A stretch of 56,505 bases of DNA from a bacterium HR10 (GCA_002923315.1 BEHM01000001.1:1-56505), one strand, 5' to 3'. Counted from the stretch's first letter, positions 8,407 through 17,483 are shown. Notes: a model not told the origin generated them from the letters alone. Numbers and translations are program-made.

Positions 8407-10677
8407 ATGGGGAGAGGCCGAAGTGCACTCCTGATCCTTCTCGGGCTCATGATGTGCGGAGTCGCATGGGGAGCGGCTCAAGATGAGCGCCCGCGGCTGC
8501 GGCTCGCGCGCGTCTCCTCACCTCCTCGATTGGATGATTATCGGCAAGGAGCGAGACCGGCGGGCAGCGTCTGCGTCTCCGATTTTCGACAGCGGGAACC
8601 GGGGGATGGGACGCCGGTCAGCCTGGAGACGACGGCCTGCCTCTCCTATGATCGTCACCATCTCTACGTCGTCTTCATCTGCAAGGACGATCCGGCGAAG
8701 GTTCGCGCGCGCCTCTCCCGACGCGAGGCGATCTTCGAGGACGATCTCGTCGGCGTCATCCTGGACACGTTTCATGATCGTCGCCGGGCCTACCTCTTCC
8801 TCGTGAATCCCCTGGGGATTCAAGCCGACGGGATCACCGGAGAGGGGCAAGAGGACGACTACAGCTTCGATACGCTGTGGTATTCCGAAGGGCGGTTGAC
8901 CGAGGATGGATTCATCGTCTGGATGGCCATTCCCTTCCGCAGTCTCCGATTCCCCGCGACGCGGACGCAAACGTGGGGGATCGCGCTCGCGCGAGGCATC
9001 CCGCGTCTCAACGAGCAAGCCTTTTGGCCGTACATCACCCGGCGCGTGGCCGGATTCCTGCAACAACTGGCGACGCTCGAAGGATTGGAGGACATCTCGC
9101 CCGGACGCAATTGGCAGTTCATCCCGTATGGGACGTTCGCGGCTGCCCGATTCCTCGATCTCTCGAGTGCGGGCGCGCCCGCCTGGCGCAGGGAAGTCGA
9201 AGGTCGAGGGGGGATGGACGCGAAGTTCGTCCTGCGCGATGCCTTCACGCTCGATCTCACGGTGAATCCCGACTTCAGCCAGGTCGAATCGGACGATCCG
9301 CAGGTGACGATCAATCAGCGGTTCGAGGTCTTCTTCCCGGAGAAGCGCCCGTTCTTCCTGGAGAATGCGGGATTCTTTCAGACGTTGGAGAATCTCTTCT
9401 TCTCCCGCCGGATTGTGGACCCCCAGTTTGGCGCGCGGATGACGGGGAAAGTGGGGCGGTGGGCCGTGGGCGCGCTCGCTATGGACGATCGCGCTCCCGG
9501 ACGGCTCGTGCCGCCGAGTGATCCCGCGCACGGGCGACGGGCGGCCATCGGCGTCCTGCGCGTGCAACGCGAGTTCGCCGAGCAATCGAGCCTGGGCGTC
9601 CTCTTCACGCGTCGGTCCTTCCGGGCGCAATCCAATAGCGTTCTCGCGCTCGATACGCTACTGCGGTTTGGTCGCCACTGGACGCTCACCGGTCAGATCA
9701 TGCGGAGCTTCACGCAGCGCGACGGCGCACGATCGTCCGGGCCCGCGTACTCGCTCGATCTCTCCTATTCGGGGCGACGCTTCTTCTATTCGGGGGAGTA
9801 CGTGGATCGCAGCCCGCGCTTTCAGTCGCAACTTGGCTTCATCCGTCGTGTGGACGTGCGGCAGACGGAGCATTTCGTTCGATATCGCTGGTTCCGCGAG
9901 GGGCGTCGCCTCCAGAGCTTCGGACCGAACGTGTTCGCCCTCGCCAATTGGGATCGGCGGGGCCGCCTTCAGGATTGGGTCATCAATGGAGGATTCCAAT
10001 GGCAATTCGCCGGGCCGACGGCGGCCTCTTTTCGCCGTTCGGAATCGTTTGAGCTGTTTCGCGACATCGGCTTTCGGAAGCATGAGACCTTGTTCAACGT
10101 GGAAACGGCCTGGCTGCGATGGCTCTCCATCGGAGGAGAGTTCCGATTCGGAACCGGGATCAATTTTTATCCCCCGCCGGGAATGAGCCCCTTCTCGGCG
10201 ACGACGAGAAATGCCGAGCTGTCGCTCACCCTGCGCCCGACGTCGCAACTTCGGGTGAGTCAGGTCTATCTCTACAGCCGCCTGGGGACGTCTCGCGCAT
10301 CGGCGCATCCGAGCGGTGAGCCCACCGCGCTCCGCTCGTCGGGCGAACAGGTCAGCATCTTCAATAATCACCTGCTTCGCACGAAGGTGACCTATCAATT
10401 CACGCGCGAGCTGTCGCTTCGCGCCATTCTCGATTACGCGGCCGTGCTCCCGAATCCTGCGCTCGTGCGCGCGGAGCGAGAGAAGCGAATCGCCGTGGAC
10501 ATCTTGCTCACATACCTGGTCAATCCATGGACGGCGCTCTACGTGGGGTACACGGATCGTTGGGAGAACCTCGGGCTCGATCCGACGTCTCCCGAGGGGA
10601 TTCGGCGCATCGGGGCGCCCACGCAGTCGGTCGGGCGGCAGGTCTTCGTGAAATTCAGCTACCTCTTCCGGTTCTGA
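8407..10677 (+). CDS. CBM9-like / DUF5916 outer-membrane beta-barrel protein
   Basis: A 756-residue exported protein. The signal peptide is residues 1-24 (LLILLGLMMCGVAWGAA). Residues about 30-205 resemble the family 9 carbohydrate-binding-like domain (LYVVFICKDDP, then DDLVGVILDTFHD). Around residues 280-325 the DUF5916 hallmark appears (NPDFSQVESDD, then FFPEKRPFFLEN), and the rest consists of amphipathic strands ending in the aromatic VKFSYLFRF, typical of an outer-membrane barrel with C-terminal Phe. Length and order fit the family. Ligand and activity are unknown; surface binding or transport of a glycan is a guess from the CBM9-like fold. An AGGGAGA site precedes ATG 8407. Confidence 0.85.
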   Translation: MGRGRSALLILLGLMMCGVAWGAAQDERPRLRLARVSSPPRLDDYRQGARPAGSVCVSDFRQREPGDGTPVSLETTACLSYDRHHLYVVFICKDDPAKVRARLSRREAIFEDDLVGVILDTFHDRRRAYLFLVNPLGIQADGITGEGQEDDYSFDTLWYSEGRLTEDGFIVWMAIPFRSLRFPATRTQTWGIALARGIPRLNEQAFWPYITRRVAGFLQQLATLEGLEDISPGRNWQFIPYGTFAAARFLDLSSAGAPAWRREVEGRGGMDAKFVLRDAFTLDLTVNPDFSQVESDDPQVTINQRFEVFFPEKRPFFLENAGFFQTLENLFFSRRIVDPQFGARMTGKVGRWAVGALAMDDRAPGRLVPPSDPAHGRRAAIGVLRVQREFAEQSSLGVLFTRRSFRAQSNSVLALDTLLRFGRHWTLTGQIMRSFTQRDGARSSGPAYSLDLSYSGRRFFYSGEYVDRSPRFQSQLGFIRRVDVRQTEHFVRYRWFREGRRLQSFGPNVFALANWDRRGRLQDWVINGGFQWQFAGPTAASFRRSESFELFRDIGFRKHETLFNVETAWLRWLSIGGEFRFGTGINFYPPPGMSPFSATTRNAELSLTLRPTSQLRVSQVYLYSRLGTSRASAHPSGEPTALRSSGEQVSIFNNHLLRTKVTYQFTRELSLRAILDYAAVLPNPALVRAEREKRIAVDILLTYLVNPWTALYVGYTDRWENLGLDPTSPEGIRRIGAPTQSVGRQVFVKFSYLFRF

Positions 10678-10709
10678 AATGCGCGAAACTGCGGTATGCT
10701 GAAAAGCCG

Positions 10710-11888
10710 ATGTTCGCCCGACGGACCCAATGGCCGACGGCGGTGAACGAGCTGACGCGTCGCGTGCGCGAGCGGCGTGAGCGCGGCGAGCCCATCCTGG
10801 ACCTGACGGAATCCAATCCCACCCGGTGCGCCTTCGAGTATCCGCGCGATGTGATCCTGACGCCCTTTCTCTCCTCGGAGAATCTGCGATATGAACCCCT
10901 GCCTCAGGGGATGCGATCGGCCCGCGAGGCGATCGCGCGGTACTATGTCGAGCGGGGCGCGCGTGTGGATCCGGATCGCCTCGTCCTGACGGCGAGCACG
11001 AGCGAGGCGTATACGTTCCTCTTTCGACTGCTCGCCGATCCGGGAGATCGTGTCCTCGTCCCCAGGCCGAGCTATCCGCTCTTCGGATTCCTCGCCGATT
11101 TGAACGACGTCGAGCTGGACGCCTACCGGTTGGCGTACGATGGCCGGTGGCGCATTGATGTCGAGAGCGTGCGCGCCGCTCTCGGGCCGAGGACTCGCGC
11201 CGTCGTCCTAGTGAACCCGAACAATCCGACCGGTTCGTTTGTGAAGCGGAGCGAGTGGGAGCAAATTCTCGCATGCTGCGCGAAGCAGGGAGTGGTCGTG
11301 ATCAGCGACGAGGTCTTTCTGGATTACGCCTATGCGGAAGATGCGGAGCGGGTCGGAACGCTCCTTCGGGAGGAGGGGGTGGACGTACTGACCTTCGTCC
11401 TCGGCGGTGTCTCGAAGCTGCTCGGGCTGCCGCAGATGAAGCTCGCGTGGATTGGCGTCACCGGCCCTGAGGCGATGGTGCGCGAGGCGCTCCTTCGACT
11501 GGAGATCATCGGCGATACCTATCTCTCCGTGAGCACGCCGATCGCGCGGGCCCTCCCGCAGTGGATGCGCGTGCGGGAGGGGCTCCGCGGGCAGATCCTG
11601 GGGCGCGTGAGGGCGAATCGAGAGTATCTGCGTCAGAGCGTCGAGCGATTGAGCGGCTGCCGATACCTGGACGCCGAGGGGGGGTGGTACGCGATCCTGC
11701 ATCTGTCCGATGTGCGCGATGACGAGGCCTTCGCCATCGAACTGCTGGAGCACGAGGGCGTCCTCGTGCATCCCGGATATTTCTTCGACTTCGAGGGGGA
11801 GGGATGTTTCGTCCTCAGCCTGCTCCCGCCTCCCGAGGTGTTCCAGGAGGGGATTCGGCGGATTCTCCGCCGGGTCGAAACCCGATGA
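10710..11888 (+). CDS. Class I/II pyridoxal-phosphate aminotransferase
   Basis: A 392-residue cytoplasmic fold-type I PLP enzyme. The N-terminal ESNPTRCAF and later NPNNPTGSF (about residue 170) are the substrate/PLP-phosphate contacts of class I aminotransferases. The PLP Schiff-base lysine is K236 in GGVSKLLGLPQ, where the usual S-K-T is S-K-L. The context KLLGLPQMKLAW places it in a branch distinct from the AspC-like enzyme at 51961. The amino-donor specificity cannot be read. ATG 10710 has no ribosome site; a TATGCT sequence at 10695-10700 would start transcription near the ATG, so a leaderless mRNA is possible. It starts 32 bp after the DUF5916 gene and lies 48 bp before pyrF. Confidence 0.85.
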   Translation: MFARRTQWPTAVNELTRRVRERRERGEPILDLTESNPTRCAFEYPRDVILTPFLSSENLRYEPLPQGMRSAREAIARYYVERGARVDPDRLVLTASTSEAYTFLFRLLADPGDRVLVPRPSYPLFGFLADLNDVELDAYRLAYDGRWRIDVESVRAALGPRTRAVVLVNPNNPTGSFVKRSEWEQILACCAKQGVVVISDEVFLDYAYAEDAERVGTLLREEGVDVLTFVLGGVSKLLGLPQMKLAWIGVTGPEAMVREALLRLEIIGDTYLSVSTPIARALPQWMRVREGLRGQILGRVRANREYLRQSVERLSGCRYLDAEGGWYAILHLSDVRDDEAFAIELLEHEGVLVHPGYFFDFEGEGCFVLSLLPPPEVFQEGIRRILRRVETR

Positions 11889-11936
11889 GGCGCGAGGTGA
11901 ACGCACTTGGCGATCTTCGCGTGGGAGGAGAAGCCG

Positions 11937-12668
11937 ATGACTGGCGAGAAACCGGAGCTGAGGGATCGGCTGATTCTGGCGCTCGATGTCCCGACGGCTG
12001 AGCAGGCTCTGCGGATCGTCGAGCAGACCTGCGGTCTGGTCGGCGCCTATAAGGTCGGGAGCCAGCTGTTCACGGCCGTTGGGCCGGATTTAGTGCGCGA
12101 GCTCGTCCGGCGGGGGGAGCGCGTGTTCCTGGACCTCAAGTTCCACGACATTCCGACCGTGGTCGCTCGCGCGGGGGTCGAAGCGGCGCGTTTGGGCGTC
12201 CGCATGTTCACCATTCATGCCCTTGGGGGGGAAGCGATGATGCGAGCCGTTGTCGAAGCCGTCGCGGATTTCTGCGCGCGCGAGGGGATCGCTCGGCCGC
12301 GCATTCTCGCCGTGACGGTTTTGACGAGTCTGGGAGCTGAAGACCTGGCGAAGGTGGGCGTGCGCGCCGAACTTGAGGAGGTCGCCGTCGCCCTGGCGCA
12401 CCTGGCCCACGCGTGTGGAGTCGGAGGGGTCGTGGCCTCCGCACGAGAGATCCGGCGCATTCGCGCGGCCATCCCGGACCGCGAGTTCGCGATCGTGGTC
12501 CCAGGAATCCGCCTGGCTGGCGCTTCCATCCATGATCAGCAACGTCACGCGACGCCGGAGGAAGCTCTAGGGGCTGGGGCCGATTATCTCGTCATCGGCC
12601 GTCCGATCCTGGAGAGCGCGCACCCGCGAGAGGCGTTGGCGCATCTGCTGCGTCAGCTCTCGTCCTGA
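11937..12668 (+). CDS. pyrF: Orotidine 5'-phosphate decarboxylase
   Basis: This cytoplasmic enzyme decarboxylates OMP to UMP, the last step of de novo pyrimidine synthesis. The 243-residue TIM barrel has the expected bacterial length. The signature DLKFHDIP (residues 66-73) provides the catalytic Asp66-Lys68-Asp71 array, the substrate contact ALD is near residue 15, and the C-terminal phosphate loop has VPGIRL and DYLVIGRPI. I use ATG 11937, which has GGGAGGAG at 9-nt spacing, rather than the TTG at 11907. No other pyr genes are nearby, so it is an isolated biosynthetic gene downstream of the aminotransferase. Confidence 0.95.
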   Translation: MTGEKPELRDRLILALDVPTAEQALRIVEQTCGLVGAYKVGSQLFTAVGPDLVRELVRRGERVFLDLKFHDIPTVVARAGVEAARLGVRMFTIHALGGEAMMRAVVEAVADFCAREGIARPRILAVTVLTSLGAEDLAKVGVRAELEEVAVALAHLAHACGVGGVVASAREIRRIRAAIPDREFAIVVPGIRLAGASIHDQQRHATPEEALGAGADYLVIGRPILESAHPREALAHLLRQLSS

Positions 12669-12689
12669 GTAGTGGGATGTGTTGTGGCG

Positions 12690-14267
12690 TTACTGCCCTT
12701 CCGGGAAGACGAGAGGGACGGTGACCTCAATGGCTCGATGGGGATGCACAGTGATCCTCAACGCTGAGGAGAGGCCCTGCTGGATCAGGGCTTCGGTGCT
12801 CAATTGCGTGTCCATCGGAGTAGCGAGTATCCAATATCGGCCCGCCAGCACCCCGCGGAGGACGAAAGGCTGCACGCCGGTCGTCCAAGCGACCCTCACT
12901 TCTTGAGGATCTTTCCACTTCGCTGGATCTTCGGGGACGAGGAGAATACGATAAGACGTCAGGTCTCCCTTCGGAGCGCTCACGCGACCGTATATCTCCC
13001 CCACTTCACTGGAGAGGATCACGCGCACGTCTGAGAGCGTTGTCCCAGGCTGAATGGACAGCTCGAAGCCGGGGACTATGCGGTTCCCAAGAGCGAGCGC
13101 CTTCATGGCGTATCGCTCATTCGGTGAGAAGATCGAGAATCGCACCCGCCCTTTCGGCAACCCACCAATGTGGAAGGTGCCATCCGGCTCAACCGGCCGG
13201 GAGAATGAGGAGAGTGCTCGATTGGACTCTTCGAGCTGAGTCACCGTGAGGGAGAGGATGAGCGAGTGCGTTGGATCCAAAGGACGGCGGTCGTCAAGCT
13301 CCACTCGCCCTCTCACCTGTCCGGCATCGTGGAGGACGAAATCCTGGTGGACGGGTCGGCGGGATGGAATGTGAATGTACTGGGCGAGCCCGACGACTTC
13401 CCCCTCCAGAGGTTCCACCCTCAGGTGATATGTCCCTTCGGGCAGTTCGGAGAACTCATATCGTCCGTCAGCATCTGTGTGCGTCGAGAGGGAGATGAGG
13501 TCCTGACCCGAGAGCATCACGCGTGCACGAACCGGGTGTCGTCCGTGCTCTCGGATGACGCGGCCCATCAGTCGCGCTCCCTGCAGCGGCTTGAGCTCGA
13601 TGTCTATTCCTGTGATGTCTTGGCCCTCGCTCACAGGGATCAGGCTCGCCTCTTCGCGAGACAAGACGCCTGGGAAATATCGCAGTGCCCCGCGATACCC
13701 TTGTCCATCCGGTATACGAACGCCGATCACATACCGTCCGGGGGGGAGACCGGAGAGGCGATACACCCCTCGATCGTCCGTTTGAACGCTGCCTTGATAC
13801 ACAGTCTCTCCGCTGTCCTGAAGCCGTATGGCCAGGACTTCCGCTGCGATCACCGGGTCGCCCTCCTCATCGCGAATCCAGCCGCTGATCGCTCCTCCCG
13901 CTGTGAGGCGAAGCTCCACGTTTTGGAGATGCCCGCCTTCGGGGAGCTCCAGGGGATCAGTAAGGGTGGGGTCGCGTTCGGAAAAGAAGCCGACCTGAGA
14001 AGCCCGAAGCGCATAGGTCCCCGGGGGTAAGTTCTCGAAGGCGAAGGCCCCGTGCGCGTCGGCGCGCGTTTCAGCGACGAAGAGAGAGCCGGTCTCAGCG
14101 ATGCGGTGCAGCTCGACGCGCGCATATTTCACCGGGCGACCGGTGTCTGAGAGGACTCGTCCGGAGATCTTCCCTGTCCCCCATTGAAGGGGATGAGTGC
14201 TTGCGGGTGAGAGGCCGGCGATCAGCGCGGCGATAAGCGATCCGTGCAAGAGGTATGGCCGTCGCAT
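12690..14267 (-). CDS. Secreted protein with tandem carboxypeptidase-regulatory (CnaB-like) domains
   Basis: A 525-residue exported protein; signal peptide residues 1-24. It then consists of repeated beta-sandwich modules, each opening like ISGRVLSDTGRPV and closing like FENLPPGTYALRASQVGF. I can count modules near residues 33-110, 115-200, 225-300 and 310-400, followed by a more divergent region to the C-terminus. These transthyretin-like folds occur as N-terminal domains of Oar-type receptors and as stand-alone extracellular proteins in Acidobacteriota; they act as structural or binding modules and have no catalytic residues. The start has GGAGGGC upstream. It is divergent from the TPM gene and convergent with pyrF. 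Confidence 0.8.
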   Translation of the reverse strand: MRRPYLLHGSLIAALIAGLSPASTHPLQWGTGKISGRVLSDTGRPVKYARVELHRIAETGSLFVAETRADAHGAFAFENLPPGTYALRASQVGFFSERDPTLTDPLELPEGGHLQNVELRLTAGGAISGWIRDEEGDPVIAAEVLAIRLQDSGETVYQGSVQTDDRGVYRLSGLPPGRYVIGVRIPDGQGYRGALRYFPGVLSREEASLIPVSEGQDITGIDIELKPLQGARLMGRVIREHGRHPVRARVMLSGQDLISLSTHTDADGRYEFSELPEGTYHLRVEPLEGEVVGLAQYIHIPSRRPVHQDFVLHDAGQVRGRVELDDRRPLDPTHSLILSLTVTQLEESNRALSSFSRPVEPDGTFHIGGLPKGRVRFSIFSPNERYAMKALALGNRIVPGFELSIQPGTTLSDVRVILSSEVGEIYGRVSAPKGDLTSYRILLVPEDPAKWKDPQEVRVAWTTGVQPFVLRGVLAGRYWILATPMDTQLSTEALIQQGLSSALRITVHPHRAIEVTVPLVFPEGQ

Positions 14268-14404
14268 ACAGCCCTCCAGACGTTTCCTTAGATGGCGCGT
14301 GCTTTCTCAGAGTTTGACGGCGCTGTGCTTGAGAAAGTTCCCGCGCGACGTCAGGGGAACTGAGGTTCATCCGTTGGCGTATCAGGAGGAGGTCTGGTAA
14401 GCTT

Positions 14405-15265
14405 ATGGGCATGATGCGGGGGAGAGGCGCGACCATACGTCGGGTGATCTGCGCACTTGCGCTCCTCGGCTTCGCGATCGGCCACGTCGCGCGGGGTGAG
14501 GATTTCCCTGCCCCGCGGGGCTACGTCAACGACTTCGCGGGTGTCCTCGCGGCGGAGAGCCAATCGCGCATGGAGGCGCTCATTCGCCAGGTGCGTTCGA
14601 AACTGGGCGTGGAGATCGCCGTCGTGACCATCCCTTCGCTCGGCGATCGGCCCATTGAGGAGTACTCGATCGAGCTGGCGCGCCGATGGGGGATCGGTCG
14701 AAAAGGGGAGGATACGGGCTTGCTCATCCTCGTCGCCCCGAATGAGCGGAAATGGCGCATCGAAGTCGGATATGGACTGGAGGGGGAATTGCCCGATGGC
14801 TTGGTGGGGGAGGTCGGCCGGCGCATGGTCCCTTATTTTCGAGAGAGGAAGTACGGTGAGGGGCTGGAGTTGGGTCTGCAAACGATCGTCGCCACGCTCG
14901 CCAAGAAGCGAGGGGTGACAATCGAAGATGTGGATGCTTCGCTCGCGTACGCTCCGGAGCGGCGATCGGCCCCGGCCGTGGGAATGGGCCTCGTGATCCT
15001 GCTGGTGCTGCTTTTCATTCTCGCTTTTGTTCTAGCGGCGACGACAGGCACGGGGAGGCGACGAGGAGGACGAGTCATGCGCTCGGGGCCCTATCGAGAT
15101 TCGGATTGGCTCTGGTATCCCATCATCTTCAGCGGCGGGGGATCGGGAGGATTCGGTGGCCATATCGGAGGAAGCTCGCACGGGTGGGGGGGATTTCGTG
15201 GGGGAGGCTTCGGCGGCTTCGGTGGAGGGTCTTTCGGCGGCGGGGGAGCAAGCGGGAGTTGGTGA
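14405..15265 (+). CDS. TPM-domain (YgcG-like) membrane-anchored protein
   Basis: A 286-residue protein with an N-terminal signal segment (about 12-30), a TPM domain at about 36-165 (YVNDFAGVLAAESQSRMEAL, then VEIAVVTIPSL and EYSIELARRWGIG), a single transmembrane helix at about 197-219, and a Gly/Phe/Ser-rich tail of about 45 residues ending SGSW. This is the standard YgcG architecture: an extracytoplasmic TPM domain anchored by one helix with a low-complexity Gly tail. TPM domains have been linked to photosystem II repair and to membrane stress, but bacterial YgcG function is unsettled. A GGAGGAGG site precedes the ATG. A degenerate nucleotidyltransferase and LemA follow closely. Confidence 0.88.
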   Translation: MGMMRGRGATIRRVICALALLGFAIGHVARGEDFPAPRGYVNDFAGVLAAESQSRMEALIRQVRSKLGVEIAVVTIPSLGDRPIEEYSIELARRWGIGRKGEDTGLLILVAPNERKWRIEVGYGLEGELPDGLVGEVGRRMVPYFRERKYGEGLELGLQTIVATLAKKRGVTIEDVDASLAYAPERRSAPAVGMGLVILLVLLFILAFVLAATTGTGRRRGGRVMRSGPYRDSDWLWYPIIFSGGGSGGFGGHIGGSSHGWGGFRGGGFGGFGGGSFGGGGASGSW

Positions 15266-15280
15266 GTGGAGCGGCGTGTC

Positions 15281-16000
15281 ATGACGGATGCCCTGACGAA
15301 GCTCGTCGAGGGATTGAGAGAAGCGCACGGATCGCGGCTCCTCTCGATCGTGCTCTATGGATCGGTCGTGACGGGCGATTTCGACCCGGAGCGGTCGAAC
15401 TACAACATCCTGGTCGTCTTGGAGACGATCACGCCGGAGGATCTTCGAGCCGCGCGTCCCGTGATCGAGGAGTGGCAAGCGCGCGGACACCCGCTGCCGC
15501 TCTATTTCACGCGGGAGGAGATCGCCGATGCAGTGGACGTCTTTCCGATGGAGTTCCTCGACATGAGCGCGGCGCATCGCGTCCTCTATGGAGAGAACCC
15601 TTTCGTCGGATTGGACGTGCCGACACTACATCTGCGCCATCAGCTCGAATATGAGCTGCGTGGCAAGCTCATTCGGCTGCGAGAGTTGTATATCCCGGCG
15701 AGTCAGAGCGCCGAGCGGGTGACGGCGCTCATGACCGATTCGATCGCGAGCTTCGTGGTCCTCTTCCGACACGCCCTTCGACTCTTCGGCCTCTCCGAAC
15801 CTCCCCTGAAGCGGCGAGAGGTCGTTGAGCGCCTGGGCGATACGCTCGCGCTCGATGTGGCGCCGTTTCGGACGATCCTGGATCTCCGAGAAGCCAAACG
15901 CGCACTTCCGCTCGATGAAGCTGAGCGGCTCTTCGCCGCGTACCTGAGCGCCATTCAAGCGGTCATCGAGCGCGTGGATCATCTGGGGGGAGAGCTATGA
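15281..16000 (+). CDS. Nucleotidyltransferase-fold protein with altered metal site
   Basis: A 239-residue soluble protein. The N-terminal third resembles a minimal nucleotidyltransferase: SIVLYGSVVTGDF (residues 22-34) is the GS-x-x-x-G helix-N-cap motif, but the strand that should carry the catalytic Asp-x-Asp reads SNYNILVVL, with Asn40 and Asn42. The C-terminal two thirds are mostly helical (about 105-239), like a HEPN or substrate-binding helical domain. With both acidic residues amidated, nucleotidyl transfer seems unlikely; a binding role is the inference. ATG 15281 is preferred over GTG 15266, which abuts the upstream stop. The stop overlaps lemA by 4 bp (ATGA), so TPM, this protein and LemA are probably translated together. 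Confidence 0.7.
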   Translation: MTDALTKLVEGLREAHGSRLLSIVLYGSVVTGDFDPERSNYNILVVLETITPEDLRAARPVIEEWQARGHPLPLYFTREEIADAVDVFPMEFLDMSAAHRVLYGENPFVGLDVPTLHLRHQLEYELRGKLIRLRELYIPASQSAERVTALMTDSIASFVVLFRHALRLFGLSEPPLKRREVVERLGDTLALDVAPFRTILDLREAKRALPLDEAERLFAAYLSAIQAVIERVDHLGGEL

Positions 16001-16677
16001 GCGAATGGTTGGAACCGGGATCAGGAGCGCGCGAGGAGTTTCGTCACGTCTACCTCCGCGAACAGGAGCAGCTCGCGCGGGCGCGCCAGCAGCGGCGACG
16101 ACGAATGCTCCTTGGGGGCGTTATCCTGGGCGCGCTGATCCTCCTCTTCGGCGGCTACTCCGTCTCGACCTATAACAGCCTGGTCGCCAAGCGCGAGGCC
16201 GTGCGCAGTCGGTGGTCACAGGTGGAGAATCAGATGCAGCGGCGCGCCGATCTGATCCCGAATTTGGTGAACACAGTCCGTGGGATCACACGACAAGAGG
16301 TGGAGGTCTTCACCCGCATCGCGGAGGCGCGGGCCAAGTTGCTCAAGCCCGATGCGACGCCGCAGGAGCGGGTCCAGGCGAACGCGCAGATCGAGGCGCT
16401 TCTGCCGCAATTGCGCGTGCAGGTGCTCTCGCTCGCCGAGCAATATCCCGAATTGCGCTCCAGTGAGACGTTCCAGCGGTTGATGGATGAACTGGCCGGA
16501 AGCGAGAATCGTATCGCCGTCGCGCGGCGGGATTACATTCAGGCCGTTCAGGAGTACAACATCGCGACATCCCGGTTCCCTTCGGTCCTCGTCGCGCGCC
16601 TCTTCGGCTTCGAGCGCGCGGAGGATTACTTCAAAGCCGCGCCGGAAGCGACGCGCGTCCCACAGGTGCAGTTCTGA
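15997..16677 (+). CDS. lemA: LemA family protein
   Basis: A 226-residue membrane-anchored protein. One transmembrane helix at about residues 34-53 follows a basic segment (RARQQRRRR), then the family signature YNSLVAKREAVRSRWSQVEN and QRRADLIPNLVNTVRG begins a long helical, coiled-coil-like domain up to about 200. LemA proteins are widely conserved, often next to YgcG/TPM or HtpX genes, and are thought to be envelope or membrane-stress factors; no biochemical activity is established. The ATGA overlap with the preceding gene and the position after the TPM gene make a three-gene operon. Confidence 0.92.
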   Translation: MSEWLEPGSGAREEFRHVYLREQEQLARARQQRRRRMLLGGVILGALILLFGGYSVSTYNSLVAKREAVRSRWSQVENQMQRRADLIPNLVNTVRGITRQEVEVFTRIAEARAKLLKPDATPQERVQANAQIEALLPQLRVQVLSLAEQYPELRSSETFQRLMDELAGSENRIAVARRDYIQAVQEYNIATSRFPSVLVARLFGFERAEDYFKAAPEATRVPQVQF

Positions 16678-16713
16678 CCCGCTGCGGGGGGACGGGACGT
16701 CGTCGGCGCATCC

Positions 16714-17202
16714 TCATTCCTCGTCCCAGCGGACCCGGGAGACCTCCCGCACCGCACGGCGGATGCGCTCATAGTCGAAGCCGAGTCGCACCAGGTGATC
16801 GAAGAGGCGTTTCACATCGGCCTTCGTTCGCGGCGTCCCTCTCAGGCGCACCCATCTGCCAACGGCGCGCGCGATCAGGCTGTCTTCATCCGTTTGCTCA
16901 TAGGCATGATCGAGAGCTGACTCGATCGCGTCCTCCGGAAGGAGTCTCCGACGCAGCTCTTCCCGAAGCCGCCGCCGACCCATGGGCTTAAGCTGCAGCC
17001 GCGCCGTGGCATAATCGCTCGCCAATTGTTCATCGTTCAGGTAGCCGAGCTCGCGCACGCGAGCGAGGACGCGTTCGACGAGCGCCTCTTCCCCTGGCGC
17101 TCTCTCCAGGAGCTTGGCGCGCAGCTCGGCCGCGCTCCGCGCCTTGCGCGCCAGCAGCCGAAAAGCCCTGTCCAGAAGCTGCTGATAAAGCGACGTGGTC
17201 AC
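16714..17202 (-). CDS. recX: RecX-like regulator of RecA
   Basis: A 162-residue basic helical protein. Three tandem three-helix RecX repeats are recognisable: the first with LLARKARSAAELRAKLLER (about 17-35), then VRELGYLNDEQLASDYATAR (about 49-68), then a region ending HLVRLGFDYERIRRAVRE (about 135-152). RecX binds RecA filaments and modulates recombination and SOS induction. The start is GTG 17202; a promoter ends 10 nt upstream with no ribosome site between, so this looks like a leaderless mRNA with a GTG start. recA is not in the window, so recX is unlinked here. It is convergent with lemA. Confidence 0.88.
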   Translation of the reverse strand: MTTSLYQQLLDRAFRLLARKARSAAELRAKLLERAPGEEALVERVLARVRELGYLNDEQLASDYATARLQLKPMGRRRLREELRRRLLPEDAIESALDHAYEQTDEDSLIARAVGRWVRLRGTPRTKADVKRLFDHLVRLGFDYERIRRAVREVSRVRWDEE

Positions 17203-17212
17203 CGCCGTGGAG

Positions 17213-17242
17213 ATTATCCCCGCTCGCTCCGAATCCCGTCAA
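17213..17242 (-). promoter_or_regulatory. Promoter for recX (leaderless type)
   Basis: On the minus strand TTGACG (17242-17237), an 18-bp spacer, then GATAAT (17218-17213). Transcription would start about 4 nt before the GTG at 17202. The rest of the gap up to 17483 holds nothing else that I can identify. Confidence 0.55.
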
Positions 17243-17483
17243 TGGAGCATCGGGAGCACATGGCGTGCAGCCCATGCGCGCTCGTTCATCCAGGGTTGAA
17301 GCGGTCGTCACCGCGCGGCCAGCGTGCGAGGCATCGCGGGGCGCGTTTCTGGACCCGACCTATTAGGTCCTGTCCTCGCTCTTTGAGCTGTGGTAAACTG
17401 CCTGGCGGTTTTTGAGACTCCATGCGGTCGCCCGTGTGGAGGCCTCGCTCGATGGGAGATCGCCGATGGAAGGAGGAGCAACG

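Noticed and set aside
9658-11274. Leftward open frame of 538 codons
   Set aside because: Antisense to the DUF5916 barrel and the aminotransferase; spans two well-supported genes on the other strand.
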